Assembly (NCBI GenBank): GCA_963677825.2
Contig: CAXXEF010000001.1
Location: 1,488,001-1,552,000 of the forward strand
Reading direction: 5' to 3'
DNA length: 64,000 nucleotides
Source of the DNA: Sporobacter sp963677825
GTDB lineage: Bacteria; Bacillota; Clostridia; Oscillospirales; Oscillospiraceae
The position numbers and the translations under genes are program-made. This document shows, one piece after another, positions 8,252 through 17,159 of this stretch. How positions within the stretch are numbered: the first letter of the stretch is position 1; every line of letters starts with the position of its first letter. A model generated the notes under the pieces. The model worked only from the letters and a program-made list of their open reading frames with translations, was not told the origin of the DNA and did no database searches.

Positions 8252-8284
8252 AAACGCCCCGGCTTAAAAAGCCGGGGCGTTTGT
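8252..8284. terminator. Bidirectional terminator between anti-sigma gene and clpB
   Basis: Arms AAACGCCCCGGCTT / AAGCCGGGGCGTTT around AAA, with T-rich sequence on both strands. Confidence 0.85.
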
Positions 8285-8293
8285 TTATATGGT

Positions 8294-10900
8294 TTAGACC
8301 TCAGAGGGTTGCTTGACATTAAACGTCAGTCCGTTTTCATCCGCGCCAACCTCGATGACGCTGCCGTCCGAGATGTCGCCGCGCATGATGATACGCGCGA
8401 CGTCTGTCTCGACGCTTTTCTGCACGTACCGCTTGACCGGCCGCGCGCCGTAAACCGGCGAGTAGCTGGCCTCGGCGATGTAGCGCTTGGCATCTTGTGT
8501 CACAAGTAGCGCCAAGCCCTGCTCGTGCAGCTTTTGATCCGTCTTATCGAGGATGAGGTCGATGATCTCGATGATCTCGTCCATCGTCAGCGGCTTAAAG
8601 AGGACGGTTTCGTCCAGCCTGTTTAAGAATTCCGGGCGGAATGCCGCCTGCAGCGCCGCCATGACCTGACCGCGCGCCGCGTCCGAAATCTCACCGCTCT
8701 CGCCAATGCCCTCCATGAGGTACTGGCTGCCGATGTTAGACGTCATAATGATGACGGTATTTTTAAAATTCACCGTCCGCCCCTGACCGTCCGTCAGGCG
8801 GCCGTCGTCGAGGATTTGCAGCATCGTGTTGAACACGTCCGGATGGCCCTTTTCGATCTCGTCAAACAGCACAATGCTGTAAGGCTTACGCCGGACGGCC
8901 TCGGTGAGCTGTCCGCCCTCCTCGTAGCCGACGTAGCCCGGCGGTGCGCCGACGAGGCGCGAGACGGTGTGCTTCTCCTGATATTCACTCATGTCGATGC
9001 GTACGATGTTCGATTCGCTGTCAAAGAGCGCCTCGGCGAGCGCTTTGGCGAGTTCTGTCTTGCCGACGCCCGTTGGCCCAAGGAACAAAAACGATCCGGT
9101 CGGGCGGTTCGGGTCACTTAGACCCGACCGTGCGCGTAAAATCGCGTCCGCGACGGCGTCGACGGCTTCGTTCTGCCCGACGACGCGCTCGTGCAGCGTT
9201 TCGCCCAGCCGCAGAATCTTATCGCGCTGGCCTTCCATCAGCCGCGAGACGGGAATCCCTGTCCACTTGGCAACGATTTCGGCAATCTCCTCGTCCGTCA
9301 CTTCCTCGCGTAAAAGCGACGTTTCCGCCGAGCCTTCGCGGCTCTTGGCTTCCTCAAGCTCCCGCTCAAGCGCGGGCAGCTTGCCGTAACGCAGCTCCGA
9401 GAGCGTATTGAGATCGTAGTCGCGCTCCGCCGTTTCAATAACGGCTTTCACCTGATCGATTTCCTCTTTTATCTGCCGGATACGCTGGATGCCCTGTTTT
9501 TCCTGCTGCCACTTGGCAGACAGCTCCTCGTACTCGGCACGTAAATCGCCGAGCTCGCGCTCAAGCACGTCGAGCCGGTCCTGTGAGTGCTTGTCGGTCT
9601 CTTTTTTGAGCGCCTCGCGCTCGATCTCAAGCTGCATGATCTTGCGGCTCTTTTCGTCGAGGCCGGCCGGCATACTGTCGATCTCCGTGCGGATGATGGA
9701 CGCCGCCTCATCCATCAGGTCGATGGCCTTATCCGGCAAAAACCGATCGGAGATATAGCGGTTGGAGAGCACCGCGCACGCGACGAGCGCCGCGTCCGTG
9801 ATACGCACGCCATGGTGCACCTCATATTTTTCCTTCAGGCCGCGCAAAATCGAGATCGTATCCTCGACCGTCGGCTCACTGACCGTGACAGGCTGGAAGC
9901 GCCGCTCGAGCGCCGCGTCCTTTTCGATGTACTTGCGGTATTCGTTCAGCGTCGTCGCGCCGATGCAGTGCAGCTCACCGCGCGCGAGCAGCGGTTTTAA
10001 GAGGTTGCCCGCGTCCATCGCGCCCTCGGTACGTCCCGCGCCGACGATGTTGTGCAACTCGTCGATAAACAGAATGATGCGCCCCTCAGATTGACGCACC
10101 TCGTCGAGGACGGCCTTGAGCCGCTCCTCAAATTCGCCGCGGTACTTTGCCCCGGCGATGAGTGAGCCCATGTCGAGTGCGAAGATTGTTTTATCTTTGA
10201 GCGTCTCGGGCACGTCGCCGCGCCAGATGCGCTGCGCAAGCCCCTCGGCGATCGCCGTCTTGCCGACGCCGGGCTCGCCGATGAGCGCCGGATTATTTTT
10301 CGTTTTACGGCTGAGGATCGTCGCCACACGGCGGATCTCCTGATCGCGCCCGATGACGGGGTCAAGCTTGCCGTTTTTCGCCGCCTCGACAAGATCGGTA
10401 CCGTACTTATTGAGTGCGTCGTACGTCTCCTCGGGATTCTGGCTCGTCGCACGCTGGTTTTTACGCACATCGGTCAGCGCGGCGAGAAATTTCTCGGTAT
10501 CGATGCCGTACTTCTTGAATATCTTGGTTGACGGCGTGTTCCGTTCTCCAAGCAGCGCGAGATATAGGTGCTCCACGCCGGCGTACGCGTCGCCGAAGCG
10601 CTTTGTTTCGTCCTCTGCGGCAACAAGCAGCGACTGGAGCCGCCGGCTCGCGTACAGGCTGTCGGCACCGCCGCCGGTGACGCCGGGCAGTTTATCAAGC
10701 TCCTGCTCCACGTCTCGCTGATACGCGTCTTTATCGACGCCCATGATGCCCACGAGGCGCGGAATCAGTCCCCCCTCCTGCGTCAACAGCGCCAAATGCA
10801 GATGCTCTGCGTCCACTTGCTGATGATGGCGGCGCAACGCCGCCTCCTGTGCGCTGCTGATGGCCTCCTGCGCACGTTGTGTAAATTTATCTAAAGTCAT
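8294..10900 (-). CDS. clpB: ClpB disaggregase chaperone
   Basis: An 868-residue AAA+ hexameric chaperone that resolubilises aggregated proteins together with DnaK/DnaJ. It has a Clp N-domain (1-145), nucleotide-binding domain 1 with Walker A GEPGVGKT near 205, a long middle coiled coil (about 410-530, many Glu/Lys/Arg) that sets it apart from ClpC, and domain 2 with Walker A GPTGVGKT near 605. The length is normal. It lies 15 bases downstream of the dnaJ-like gene, under the promoter at 11961-11989. No CIRCE-type inverted repeat was seen. Confidence 0.97.
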   Translation of the reverse strand: MTLDKFTQRAQEAISSAQEAALRRHHQQVDAEHLHLALLTQEGGLIPRLVGIMGVDKDAYQRDVEQELDKLPGVTGGGADSLYASRRLQSLLVAAEDETKRFGDAYAGVEHLYLALLGERNTPSTKIFKKYGIDTEKFLAALTDVRKNQRATSQNPEETYDALNKYGTDLVEAAKNGKLDPVIGRDQEIRRVATILSRKTKNNPALIGEPGVGKTAIAEGLAQRIWRGDVPETLKDKTIFALDMGSLIAGAKYRGEFEERLKAVLDEVRQSEGRIILFIDELHNIVGAGRTEGAMDAGNLLKPLLARGELHCIGATTLNEYRKYIEKDAALERRFQPVTVSEPTVEDTISILRGLKEKYEVHHGVRITDAALVACAVLSNRYISDRFLPDKAIDLMDEAASIIRTEIDSMPAGLDEKSRKIMQLEIEREALKKETDKHSQDRLDVLERELGDLRAEYEELSAKWQQEKQGIQRIRQIKEEIDQVKAVIETAERDYDLNTLSELRYGKLPALERELEEAKSREGSAETSLLREEVTDEEIAEIVAKWTGIPVSRLMEGQRDKILRLGETLHERVVGQNEAVDAVADAILRARSGLSDPNRPTGSFLFLGPTGVGKTELAKALAEALFDSESNIVRIDMSEYQEKHTVSRLVGAPPGYVGYEEGGQLTEAVRRKPYSIVLFDEIEKGHPDVFNTMLQILDDGRLTDGQGRTVNFKNTVIIMTSNIGSQYLMEGIGESGEISDAARGQVMAALQAAFRPEFLNRLDETVLFKPLTMDEIIEIIDLILDKTDQKLHEQGLALLVTQDAKRYIAEASYSPVYGARPVKRYVQKSVETDVARIIMRGDISDGSVIEVGADENGLTFNVKQPSEV

Positions 10901-10915
10901 GTCTGATTACCTCCT

Positions 10916-11920
10916 TCATACCCCTTGGGTAACTGCGCCTTTTGAAAGATCCATAAGCTGTTCGTAGTGCTTTTTCATCTCGTCCGTCAGGGATGACGGA
11001 TTGACGATGCGCACGACAAGGCTCAGGCTGCCGCGCTTGCCGCTTTTCGCCGGATACCCGCGCGACGCGACGCGCAGCTTACCGCCCGTCTGGATGCCGG
11101 CCGGCAGCTTCACCTTGAGTTTTTCGTCCAGCGTCTGGATCTGCAGCTCGTCACCGAGCGCGGCCTGCCACGGAAAGACGTCGATCGTTTTTTCAAGATC
11201 GGAGCCGATAAGCGAAAATCCGCCCTCGGGCTTGATGCCGATCTCTAGGTATAGATTCCCGGGCTTTCCTTTGCCGATCCCCTGTCCGCCGAGTCCGGAC
11301 AGCTTGATTTTCTCGCCCGGCTGGATGCCCGGCGGCACTTTAAATTTGACGGTTTTCGTCCCAGTTTCCGTCTGCAGCGAAACAGTCTGTTCGCCGCCCT
11401 TGTATGCCTGACGGATGCCGATTTCGACCTTGGCCTCAATATCACGGCCATTTTGCGCGATGTCGTATCCACCGCCGCGCGATGTCCGTCCGCCGAAAAT
11501 ATCGCCGAAGCCACCGCCCGTGCTGCCGCGTCCGCGGCCGCCCATGCCGCCGCCGAAAAACGCGTTGAAGAAATCGCTAAAGTCGTCGCCGCCGTCGGCC
11601 GACGACCAGGTGTACTGGAAGCCGCCGTCGCCGCCGGAACCGTTACGATACATCGACGGGTCAAATCCGCCGCCGGCACCGGGACGGAACCGTCCGCTCT
11701 TCATGTCTTCGTACAGCTCGTCGTACTTGGCGCGTTTGTCCTTATCGCCAATAACTTCGTAAGCTTCGTTGATTTCTTTAAATTTATCCTCACTGGCTTT
11801 GTTGCCTTTATTGGCATCAGGATGATGCTGCTTGGCCAGTTTTCGAAACGTCTTTTTAATCTCCGACTCCGACGCCGTTTTGTCGACGCCCAGGACTTTA
11901 TAATAGTCTTTAAAATCCAC
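10916..11920 (-). CDS. DnaJ/CbpA-type Hsp40 co-chaperone
   Basis: A 334-residue J-domain protein. The J domain (1-70) includes the HPD motif (KQHHPDANKG) that stimulates the DnaK ATPase. A Gly-rich region (about 85-150, GGGFDP, GGGMGGRGRGS) and the C-terminal beta-barrel domains follow. There is no CxxCxGxG zinc finger, so this is the CbpA-like class rather than classical DnaJ. The start is taken as GTG at 11920, because GGGAGGTGA sits six bases upstream; a GTG at 11938 is also in frame. It forms an operon with clpB. Confidence 0.9.
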   Translation of the reverse strand: MDFKDYYKVLGVDKTASESEIKKTFRKLAKQHHPDANKGNKASEDKFKEINEAYEVIGDKDKRAKYDELYEDMKSGRFRPGAGGGFDPSMYRNGSGGDGGFQYTWSSADGGDDFSDFFNAFFGGGMGGRGRGSTGGGFGDIFGGRTSRGGGYDIAQNGRDIEAKVEIGIRQAYKGGEQTVSLQTETGTKTVKFKVPPGIQPGEKIKLSGLGGQGIGKGKPGNLYLEIGIKPEGGFSLIGSDLEKTIDVFPWQAALGDELQIQTLDEKLKVKLPAGIQTGGKLRVASRGYPAKSGKRGSLSLVVRIVNPSSLTDEMKKHYEQLMDLSKGAVTQGV

Positions 11921-11960
11921 GCACGTCACCTCCCACACATAGTTATAGTAGTATAAGATT

Positions 11961-11989
11961 ATTATATATTAATAGTCAGTATAGGTCAA
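11961..11989 (-). promoter_or_regulatory. Promoter of the dnaJ-like/clpB operon
   Basis: Minus-strand TTGACC (11984-11989), 17-base spacer, TATAAT (11961-11966). Confidence 0.7.
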
Positions 11990-12130
11990 ACTTTATGAAT
12001 AGCCGCTTTATGGTTTTCTTGACCATTACTGATTATTATGCGCACCAATCGCGTCCGCAGTCCCTATTGCTTTGAATATCTTCGATTTACGCCGGATATT
12101 GGACAGCGTCGCGTTCTCCGCCGACAGGAC

Positions 12131-12170
12131 ATGTAACGTTGTTTACATAGACGGTACATATTGATAGAAT
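12131..12170 (+). promoter_or_regulatory. Promoter and palindrome before the NTF2/SDR pair
   Basis: TTTACA (12142-12147), 17-base spacer, TAGAAT (12165-12170). The palindrome ATGTAA-N6-TTACAT (12131-12148) overlaps the -35 and could be a repressor site. Confidence 0.5.
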
Positions 12171-12204
12171 ATTGGCAAATTAATTGAACGGAGCGTGCGG
12201 TTTT

Positions 12205-12531
12205 ATGATTGAAAAAGCCCTCGACGCCCTGGCAGCTAAAAACTGGACGGCATTCGCTGCATGTTTTAGTGAGGACGGGCGGTATATCGACTACTGCCCG
12301 AGCTGCAACGGCGGCGATAATTATTTCGTTTACGGCAGCGCCGCCATCGAAATGTTTTTCCGCAACCGTTTCACATTTGATCATCTGGACGTTTTCGACC
12401 CCGTCATTGAACATGCGCGGCGCGGCAACTATTTTGCCGCGTACGACGGGCCGTATCTACACGCGCGTTTTGAAATTGAAGCATTTGCGGACGACGGGCT
12501 GATTAAATACGCCGTTGTCCGTCCGGCGTAA
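12205..12531 (+). CDS. Small NTF2/SnoaL-like fold protein
   Basis: A 108-residue protein with the pattern of the NTF2-like (SnoaL) fold. An N-terminal helix (IEKALDALAAKNWTAFAACF) leads to a strand (DGRYIDYCP), then 'FFRNRF' and 'YLHARFEIEAFADDGLIKYAVVRP' at the end. Members are small enzymes or ligand-binding proteins, and no catalytic residues can be assigned here. The start at 12205 is preferred to the upstream in-frame TTG (12184) because ACGGAG lies at a suitable distance. It is followed 13 bases later by a short-chain dehydrogenase, so the two probably act on a common small molecule. Confidence 0.7.
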   Translation: MIEKALDALAAKNWTAFAACFSEDGRYIDYCPSCNGGDNYFVYGSAAIEMFFRNRFTFDHLDVFDPVIEHARRGNYFAAYDGPYLHARFEIEAFADDGLIKYAVVRPA

Positions 12532-12544
12532 AGGCGGTATTGAA

Positions 12545-13336
12545 ATGGGCACATACATCATTACCGGCGGCACAAAGGGGATCGGCGCCGAAGCCGTCCG
12601 CTTCCTGCTGGACGAAGGACAAACGGTCGTCAACGTCGACATCACCGGCGGCGATATCAACGCCGACCTCGGCACAGCCGAAGGCCGTCAAAAGGTCATT
12701 GACGCGGTACACGAACAGTACCCCGACGGTATCGACGGGCTGATCCTCAACGCCGGCATCTCCCTGAAAAAGCCTCCCTCGCGCGTGCTGTCGGTTAATT
12801 ATTTTGGGGCAGTCGCTGTCGCCGAGGGACTGTACGATCTGCTAAAACTTAAAAAAGGCGCGTGTGTCGTGACGGTATCCGGCTCGATTGCATATATTGA
12901 GCGGACAAAATACTATGTTGACAAGCTGTTGACTGACTGTGGTGACGAAGAGCGCATCGGCCGGCTCGTCGACTCGTTCGCGCCGGAACACGCCGGCAAC
13001 AACGTGTACGGCTCGACGAAGATCGCGCTCGTCCGTTGGGTACGGCGGCTTGCGCCGTCCTGGGCGGCTGCCGGCGTTAATCTCAACGCACTGGCGCCCG
13101 GCGCCGTCGACACGACGATCATGCCCGACACGCAGGAGTTTCGCGACGGTTTTGAAACGATCATCATGGGGATGGCGATGCCGACTGTTTACAAAGAACA
13201 CCGCATGATGCACGCCGTCGAAGTCGGTCCGGCGCTCGCTTCGATGGTTTTGCCGCATATGAAGGGCGTCTGCGGTGCGGTGCTCTACTGCGACGGCGGC
13301 ACGTCCGCTTTCCTTCATTCAGAGAAATCGTATTAA
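12545..13336 (+). CDS. Short-chain dehydrogenase/reductase
   Basis: A 263-residue Rossmann-fold oxidoreductase of the SDR family. The nucleotide motif is TGGTKGIG (residues 7-14). The NAG motif reads LNAGIS. The catalytic set is Ser in VTVSGSIAY and Tyr/Lys in VYGSTK. An insert between the Ser and Tyr elements (TKYYVDKLLTDCGDEERIGR) resembles the hydroxysteroid-dehydrogenase/carbonyl-reductase branch. The end YCDGGTSAF fits the family. The substrate is unknown. It is co-transcribed with the NTF2-like gene, with ATG 12545 after a GGCGG ribosome site. An asparagine or aspartate in the NVDITGGDIN region leaves NAD versus NADP open. Confidence 0.87.
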   Translation: MGTYIITGGTKGIGAEAVRFLLDEGQTVVNVDITGGDINADLGTAEGRQKVIDAVHEQYPDGIDGLILNAGISLKKPPSRVLSVNYFGAVAVAEGLYDLLKLKKGACVVTVSGSIAYIERTKYYVDKLLTDCGDEERIGRLVDSFAPEHAGNNVYGSTKIALVRWVRRLAPSWAAAGVNLNALAPGAVDTTIMPDTQEFRDGFETIIMGMAMPTVYKEHRMMHAVEVGPALASMVLPHMKGVCGAVLYCDGGTSAFLHSEKSY

Positions 13337-13472
13337 GTCACGCAGGCGCATAACGTTTGACAAAAGGCGCGACGTTTTGTAATATTAACTGGCGTCCGTA
13401 TCGGTCGGACACGCGCGGCAGCGTGCCTGCGCCTATGAATGATTCTAATGCAACAAGTATGAGGTGACCTTT

Positions 13473-13937
13473 ATGGCAGTCAGAAGTATCAGAATGTTTG
13501 AAGACCCCGATCTCCAGTCCGTTTGCCGGCCTGTATCGGATGTCAATGATCATATACGCGCAACGCTGGACGATCTTGTCGATACGATGCAAGCGTATCC
13601 CGGTTGCGTCGCGGTCGCAGCCAATCAGATCGGCGTCAAGCGGCGGCTGATTGTCGTCAGCACACCGGACGGTGTGAAGAAGCTGGTCAATCCCGTCATC
13701 ACCGAGCAGTCCGGGCAGCAGGAATGTTTTGAGGGCTGTATCAGCTTTAAGGATATATACGGCATCATGCTACGTCCGGAAAAAATTACCGTTGAAGCAC
13801 TCGACGAAAACGGCGACGCTGTTACGGTTACCGCCGAAGGCACCGATGTATCGATGTACTGCCATCCAATCGATCTGCTGGACGGCAAGATTTTTATCAA
13901 GGAAGTCGTCCGGTTTGTGAACATCGACGGCGAATAA
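13473..13937 (+). CDS. Peptide-deformylase-like protein lacking catalytic Glu and one metal His
   Basis: A 154-residue protein with the deformylase fold. The three Def motifs are recognisable: CVAVAANQIG (canonical GxGLAAxQ), EGCIS (canonical EGCLS, metal Cys kept), and CHPIDLLDG, where active enzymes have HEIDHLxG. The first metal His is kept, but the catalytic Glu is Pro and the second metal His is Leu. The codons (CAT CCA ATC GAT CTG CTG) show clean substitutions, not a frameshift. It should not deformylate by the normal mechanism. ATG 13473 follows GAGGTGA. The gene is monocistronic with its own terminator. It may be a pseudoenzyme or have another role. Confidence 0.85.
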   Translation: MAVRSIRMFEDPDLQSVCRPVSDVNDHIRATLDDLVDTMQAYPGCVAVAANQIGVKRRLIVVSTPDGVKKLVNPVITEQSGQQECFEGCISFKDIYGIMLRPEKITVEALDENGDAVTVTAEGTDVSMYCHPIDLLDGKIFIKEVVRFVNIDGE

Positions 13938-13940
13938 GCA

Positions 13941-13969
13941 AAAAGCCGCCCGGTTGGGCGGCTTTTTTT
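13941..13969 (+). terminator. Terminator after deformylase-like gene
   Basis: Arms AAAGCCGCCC / GGGCGGCTTT around GGTT, followed by a run of T. Confidence 0.88.
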
Positions 13970-14073
13970 GATTTTAGCCAGAATTTTTTATTAATGGATA
14001 TTGTTTGCCGCCATCATTCATCCCGCACCTGCACATACTAAACCCGAACGCCATCAAAGGAGACGATAACACG

Positions 14074-14289
14074 ATGGATAATCGGGAAAAACAGCTCGTA
14101 TGGCCTAATACCTTTATCTCACAGGATAAAACGCGTGCGGCAATCGCCAGCGCACGCCGGCATGCCTCAGAGCACGAAGCGCCGCCAGACGTCACGGCGG
14201 ACTGTAGCGCCGTTTACAAAATGCCAACATTTGAAAACGAGATCCACAACACGTCGCCGAACGCGACGAATATTGCCGGCGGCGCATAA
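14074..14289 (+). CDS. Small hypothetical protein (71 aa)
   Basis: Not recognised. A hydrophilic 71-residue protein starting MDNREKQLVWPNTF, with an Ala/Arg/His-rich helix (KTRAAIASARRHASEHE) and a single cysteine. ATG 14074 follows AAAGGAG at 14057-14063. There are no membrane segments. It is probably expressed alone; a terminator-like hairpin follows at 14333. Confidence 0.6.
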   Translation: MDNREKQLVWPNTFISQDKTRAAIASARRHASEHEAPPDVTADCSAVYKMPTFENEIHNTSPNATNIAGGA

Positions 14290-14332
14290 GTCGCCCGCCA
14301 AAGGCGCGCTCAAAAGCGGAGCAAAAAGAAAA

Positions 14333-14360
14333 GACCACGCCGAAGGCGCGGTTTTTTTTA
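14333..14360 (+). terminator. Terminator-like hairpin
   Basis: ACCACGCC / GGCGCGGT arms with one mismatch around GAA, followed by eight T. Confidence 0.6.
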
Positions 14361-14496
14361 TGCGCTGCGCCGGTGGCGCTTTGTCAGTGTTTAGTATAAG
14401 TACACAATATATAACCTCGGCTTGAAATAGCCTGAGCAAACCGATACAATAAAATATGATTTTCAGGCACAACGACATATGGAAAGGAATACTGCG

Positions 14497-15093
14497 ATGA
14501 TACCGGTAAAACAAAGAAGCAAAACAAATGGCAACAATGGCTTTTCCTTGGTGGAGCTTATTATCGCTATCGCCATCATAGCCGTTATGACCGCTATTAT
14601 TGTTCCGTCATATCTGAAGTATATCGAAAAATCAAAAATAAGTGTGCTTGAGACGAATGTATCGGAATTTACGAAAATGATTCAGCTATATGCGATTGAA
14701 TTTGACCAAAGTGATTGGTATGGTAATTATGCAAGTAACTGGCACGAAGGCTGGCGACCGGGCGACGGATCGATGAATAATTATATCGAATTTGAGCTGG
14801 AAGTCGTTAACAGCGGCACATATGAAAACAATGTATCCATAAAAAATCCGTACAGCGGAAAAATGTCTATTCTGGATTATAACAGCACCCTTGCTTCAGG
14901 AGATGGCTACCGCCCGGCCATATTTATAACCTCAAACGCAGGTTATTCTTATACCGGCACCAGCAACACCGATAATATCGTCGGAACGGTCGTGGCATAT
15001 TTTGATTACGACGGAACGATGACCGACCATATTGAAGTTTTTTTCATCAACAAAGACGGGACCAAATCCGATTTCCTCAAGACAATCGGTTGA
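14497..15093 (+). CDS. Type IV prepilin-like protein
   Basis: A 198-residue secreted pilin-like protein. A short basic leader ends in NGNNG, and the class III signal is G|FSLVELI, so prepilin peptidase would cut before Phe22 and leave Glu at mature position 5. The hydrophobic helix (LIIAIAIIAVMTAIIVPSYL) continues into the usual amphipathic spine. The remaining globular domain is acidic and aromatic, with no cysteine pair. ATG 14497 is preferred over 14479 because GGAAAGGA lies eight bases upstream. No pilus assembly ATPase, peptidase or platform gene is nearby. The gene looks AT-richer than its neighbours, so it could have been acquired. Confidence 0.85.
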   Translation: MIPVKQRSKTNGNNGFSLVELIIAIAIIAVMTAIIVPSYLKYIEKSKISVLETNVSEFTKMIQLYAIEFDQSDWYGNYASNWHEGWRPGDGSMNNYIEFELEVVNSGTYENNVSIKNPYSGKMSILDYNSTLASGDGYRPAIFITSNAGYSYTGTSNTDNIVGTVVAYFDYDGTMTDHIEVFFINKDGTKSDFLKTIG

Positions 15094-15116
15094 TTTGCTG
15101 TCTGGCACAACAAAAA

Positions 15117-15146
15117 AGCGCGCCCATACGGGCGCGCTCTTTTTTT
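15117..15146 (+). terminator. Terminator after prepilin gene
   Basis: Perfect arms AGCGCGCCC / GGGCGCGCT around ATAC, followed by CTTTTTTT. Confidence 0.9.
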
Positions 15147-15298
15147 CCGAAATTTGGCGCCAAGGCAAATCTTCGCGCGGCAGTCATATATTAAATGAAC
15201 ATATATTATTTGCATCGTTTATTTTTTTATACACGACACACACTATAATCGTCAGGCAGTTGAAACGCGAAAACAACTATTAGGGAGCATCATAAACA

Positions 15299-15496
15299 AT
15301 GGCCAGAAAAAATCAGATTTTAAACCCGAAAGCACGCCAGGCGCTCGACCAGCTCAAATATGAGACGGCCAGCGAGGTCGGCGTCCAGCTCAACGACGGC
15401 TATAACGGCGATCTGAAATCGAAAGACGCCGGGCAGATCGGCGGTAACATGGTCAAGAAAATGATCCAGTCTTACGAGGATTCCTCGGCGCAGTAA
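15299..15496 (+). CDS. Small acid-soluble spore protein, alpha/beta type
   Basis: A 65-residue DNA-coating protein of the spore core. The recognisable parts are the LDQLKYETASEVGVQL segment, which contains the germination-protease cleavage region (EVGV), and the IGGNMVKKMIQSYE helix at the C-terminus. The family saturates forespore DNA and protects it from damage, then supplies amino acids on germination. Transcription by the forespore sigma-G factor is expected, but I could not place a convincing sigma-G promoter in the AT-rich 100 bases upstream. This is the clearest sign that the organism forms endospores. Confidence 0.93.
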   Translation: MARKNQILNPKARQALDQLKYETASEVGVQLNDGYNGDLKSKDAGQIGGNMVKKMIQSYEDSSAQ

Positions 15497-15534
15497 AACG
15501 GCTGAATCGTCATCAGACTTAGTTAAATTTGGAT

Positions 15535-15569
15535 AAAGCCCGGCCAGATAAATATCTGGCCGGGCTTTA
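15535..15569. terminator. Terminator between spore-protein and membrane-protein genes
   Basis: Perfect 15-base arms TAAAGCCCGGCCAGA / TCTGGCCGGGCTTTA around TAAAT; usable from either side. Confidence 0.85.
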
Positions 15570-15617
15570 TGTTTGAGCGAGAGCATTGATCAACGTTCAC
15601 GCGCTTGCAAATTCGAT

Positions 15618-17159
15618 TTATGCCAGAATGAAAACATAGAGGATGCCCGCCAGCCCGATAAGCGCCAAAACCAACGCGGTTTTACGGGGCATGACGCCAT
15701 CGTTTTTAGCCGCCTTACCAAACATGCCGAAAACCAGCGGGTGTATCAAGAACGGCATTGCGAAAATAAACGGGATCAGATCGGACGCCTGTGCACCGAA
15801 CATGCCGCCCTGAATAGCGGCAAATAACCCGAAGTGGGAAATCGCCGATGAGGTTGCCATCGCGGCGTCGCCGAGTGGTATGCCGCTGAAACTCAGCAGC
15901 ATAAAGCTGCCAAAAACAGCCGTCAGCTGCCACCCAAGCGAGAACTGCATTAGCCCCTTGATTTCAGCAGCTTCAATTCCTTGCGCCTGTCGCAGTGTGC
16001 GCAGCGACCAAATCGTCAGCAACACGCCCAGAACAACAACCGGGATCGCCCATTGATACAGTAAAACGCCATTTGACGCGCTCGCAGCAAGTATAGAAAA
16101 GACGAATATGTGACCCAGGAACGGTACATTAATCATAATCGGCGCCCGTGATGCTGCCTCAGGGCCCAAATCGCCCGCCGTACAAGCGCCGGTCAATCCC
16201 GAGTGGGACAGTGACCCTGCCATACCCGGGGCAAGATTGCGCACTTTATTTGCGCGACCGAGAAAGATGAGCAATGCGATTCCGGCGAACATCCAGAACA
16301 CTTGCCCGAAGAATCCGTACAGCATGACGCGTTGCATACTTACAAGCTTGAAAGCTTCAAGGATTCTTGACCCGCCAACTAAAAAATTTGCCGCGAGAAC
16401 TACGGGAATGCCGGCAAATAGGAGCGCTCTGAGGGTCGGACCGAATCTCCATTTTGAAAACAGCATGCCCAGGGCCGCGGAGAGGATCATGGCAAAAAAG
16501 ATCTGTGGTAAAGCAATAACAGACTTGATCCATAAGGATATGTAGTGAGAGCCGACCAGTACGGCGATAATACCGGCAGTTTCCAACAAGCCTCTTAGGA
16601 TATAGTTCCCCTTCCGCTTGATGCTTTTCTTGCTGTCAATGAGTATCGTCGCACCAATAAGGCCGATGTATGAAATAAGGGGATAAAATCTGCCCAGAAC
16701 ATCATCTGAAGAAAACCCGAGAAGCATTCTCTTGATGCCTTCGATACCGACAAGAATGAAAAACGCTCTGACTAAAAATATGAATTGTGTTCGTTTTGTC
16801 CCTAGTATCACTTCGTCTTCAGACGGTGTGATTATATCTTCCGGCGTGATACTCTGGCGCGTTAATAGTTTTTTGATCTCTTGACCGCCGACAAAGAATG
16901 AAGCGATCAACGCCGTAATTGTAACTTTGCTCATTAGTCCTACAAATTCAAAATCAGGAAGTCCGGGAGCCGCAACGCCGCTTTCAACAAGAACCAGTCC
17001 CATGATAAGGCCAAATATAACGATTATTAGGATTGGTGAATACCTGCTTCCGGCAACAACTGTTCGGGAAACTAGAACAATGGGTATCAATAAAACCAGC
17101 GCCAGGAAAAAATGAAAAAACATATGCATACTCGTGAATTGCTCCAATAATAAATCCAT
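15618..17159 (-). CDS. Polytopic membrane protein of unknown function
   Basis: A 513-residue protein with about twelve hydrophobic segments and no signal peptide. A cytoplasmic loop near residues 100-125 is charged and contains TPEDIITPSEDEVILG. A conserved-looking, small-residue-rich stretch near 315-350 (PGMAGSLSHSGLTGACTAGD, then LGPEAASRAP) interrupts the helices in the way re-entrant loops do in symporters. I cannot assign it to a family; an anion or amino-acid symporter of the GltS-like type is possible. AT content is somewhat higher than in the flanking genes. It is monocistronic, convergent with the spore-protein gene, with a long empty region upstream. Confidence 0.7.
   Translation of the reverse strand: MDLLLEQFTSMHMFFHFFLALVLLIPIVLVSRTVVAGSRYSPILIIVIFGLIMGLVLVESGVAAPGLPDFEFVGLMSKVTITALIASFFVGGQEIKKLLTRQSITPEDIITPSEDEVILGTKRTQFIFLVRAFFILVGIEGIKRMLLGFSSDDVLGRFYPLISYIGLIGATILIDSKKSIKRKGNYILRGLLETAGIIAVLVGSHYISLWIKSVIALPQIFFAMILSAALGMLFSKWRFGPTLRALLFAGIPVVLAANFLVGGSRILEAFKLVSMQRVMLYGFFGQVFWMFAGIALLIFLGRANKVRNLAPGMAGSLSHSGLTGACTAGDLGPEAASRAPIMINVPFLGHIFVFSILAASASNGVLLYQWAIPVVVLGVLLTIWSLRTLRQAQGIEAAEIKGLMQFSLGWQLTAVFGSFMLLSFSGIPLGDAAMATSSAISHFGLFAAIQGGMFGAQASDLIPFIFAMPFLIHPLVFGMFGKAAKNDGVMPRKTALVLALIGLAGILYVFILA

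Noticed and set aside
15190..15298. Sigma-G promoter for the spore protein gene
   Set aside because: Two CATATATTA sequences resemble a -10, but no matching -35 at 17-18 bases could be found.
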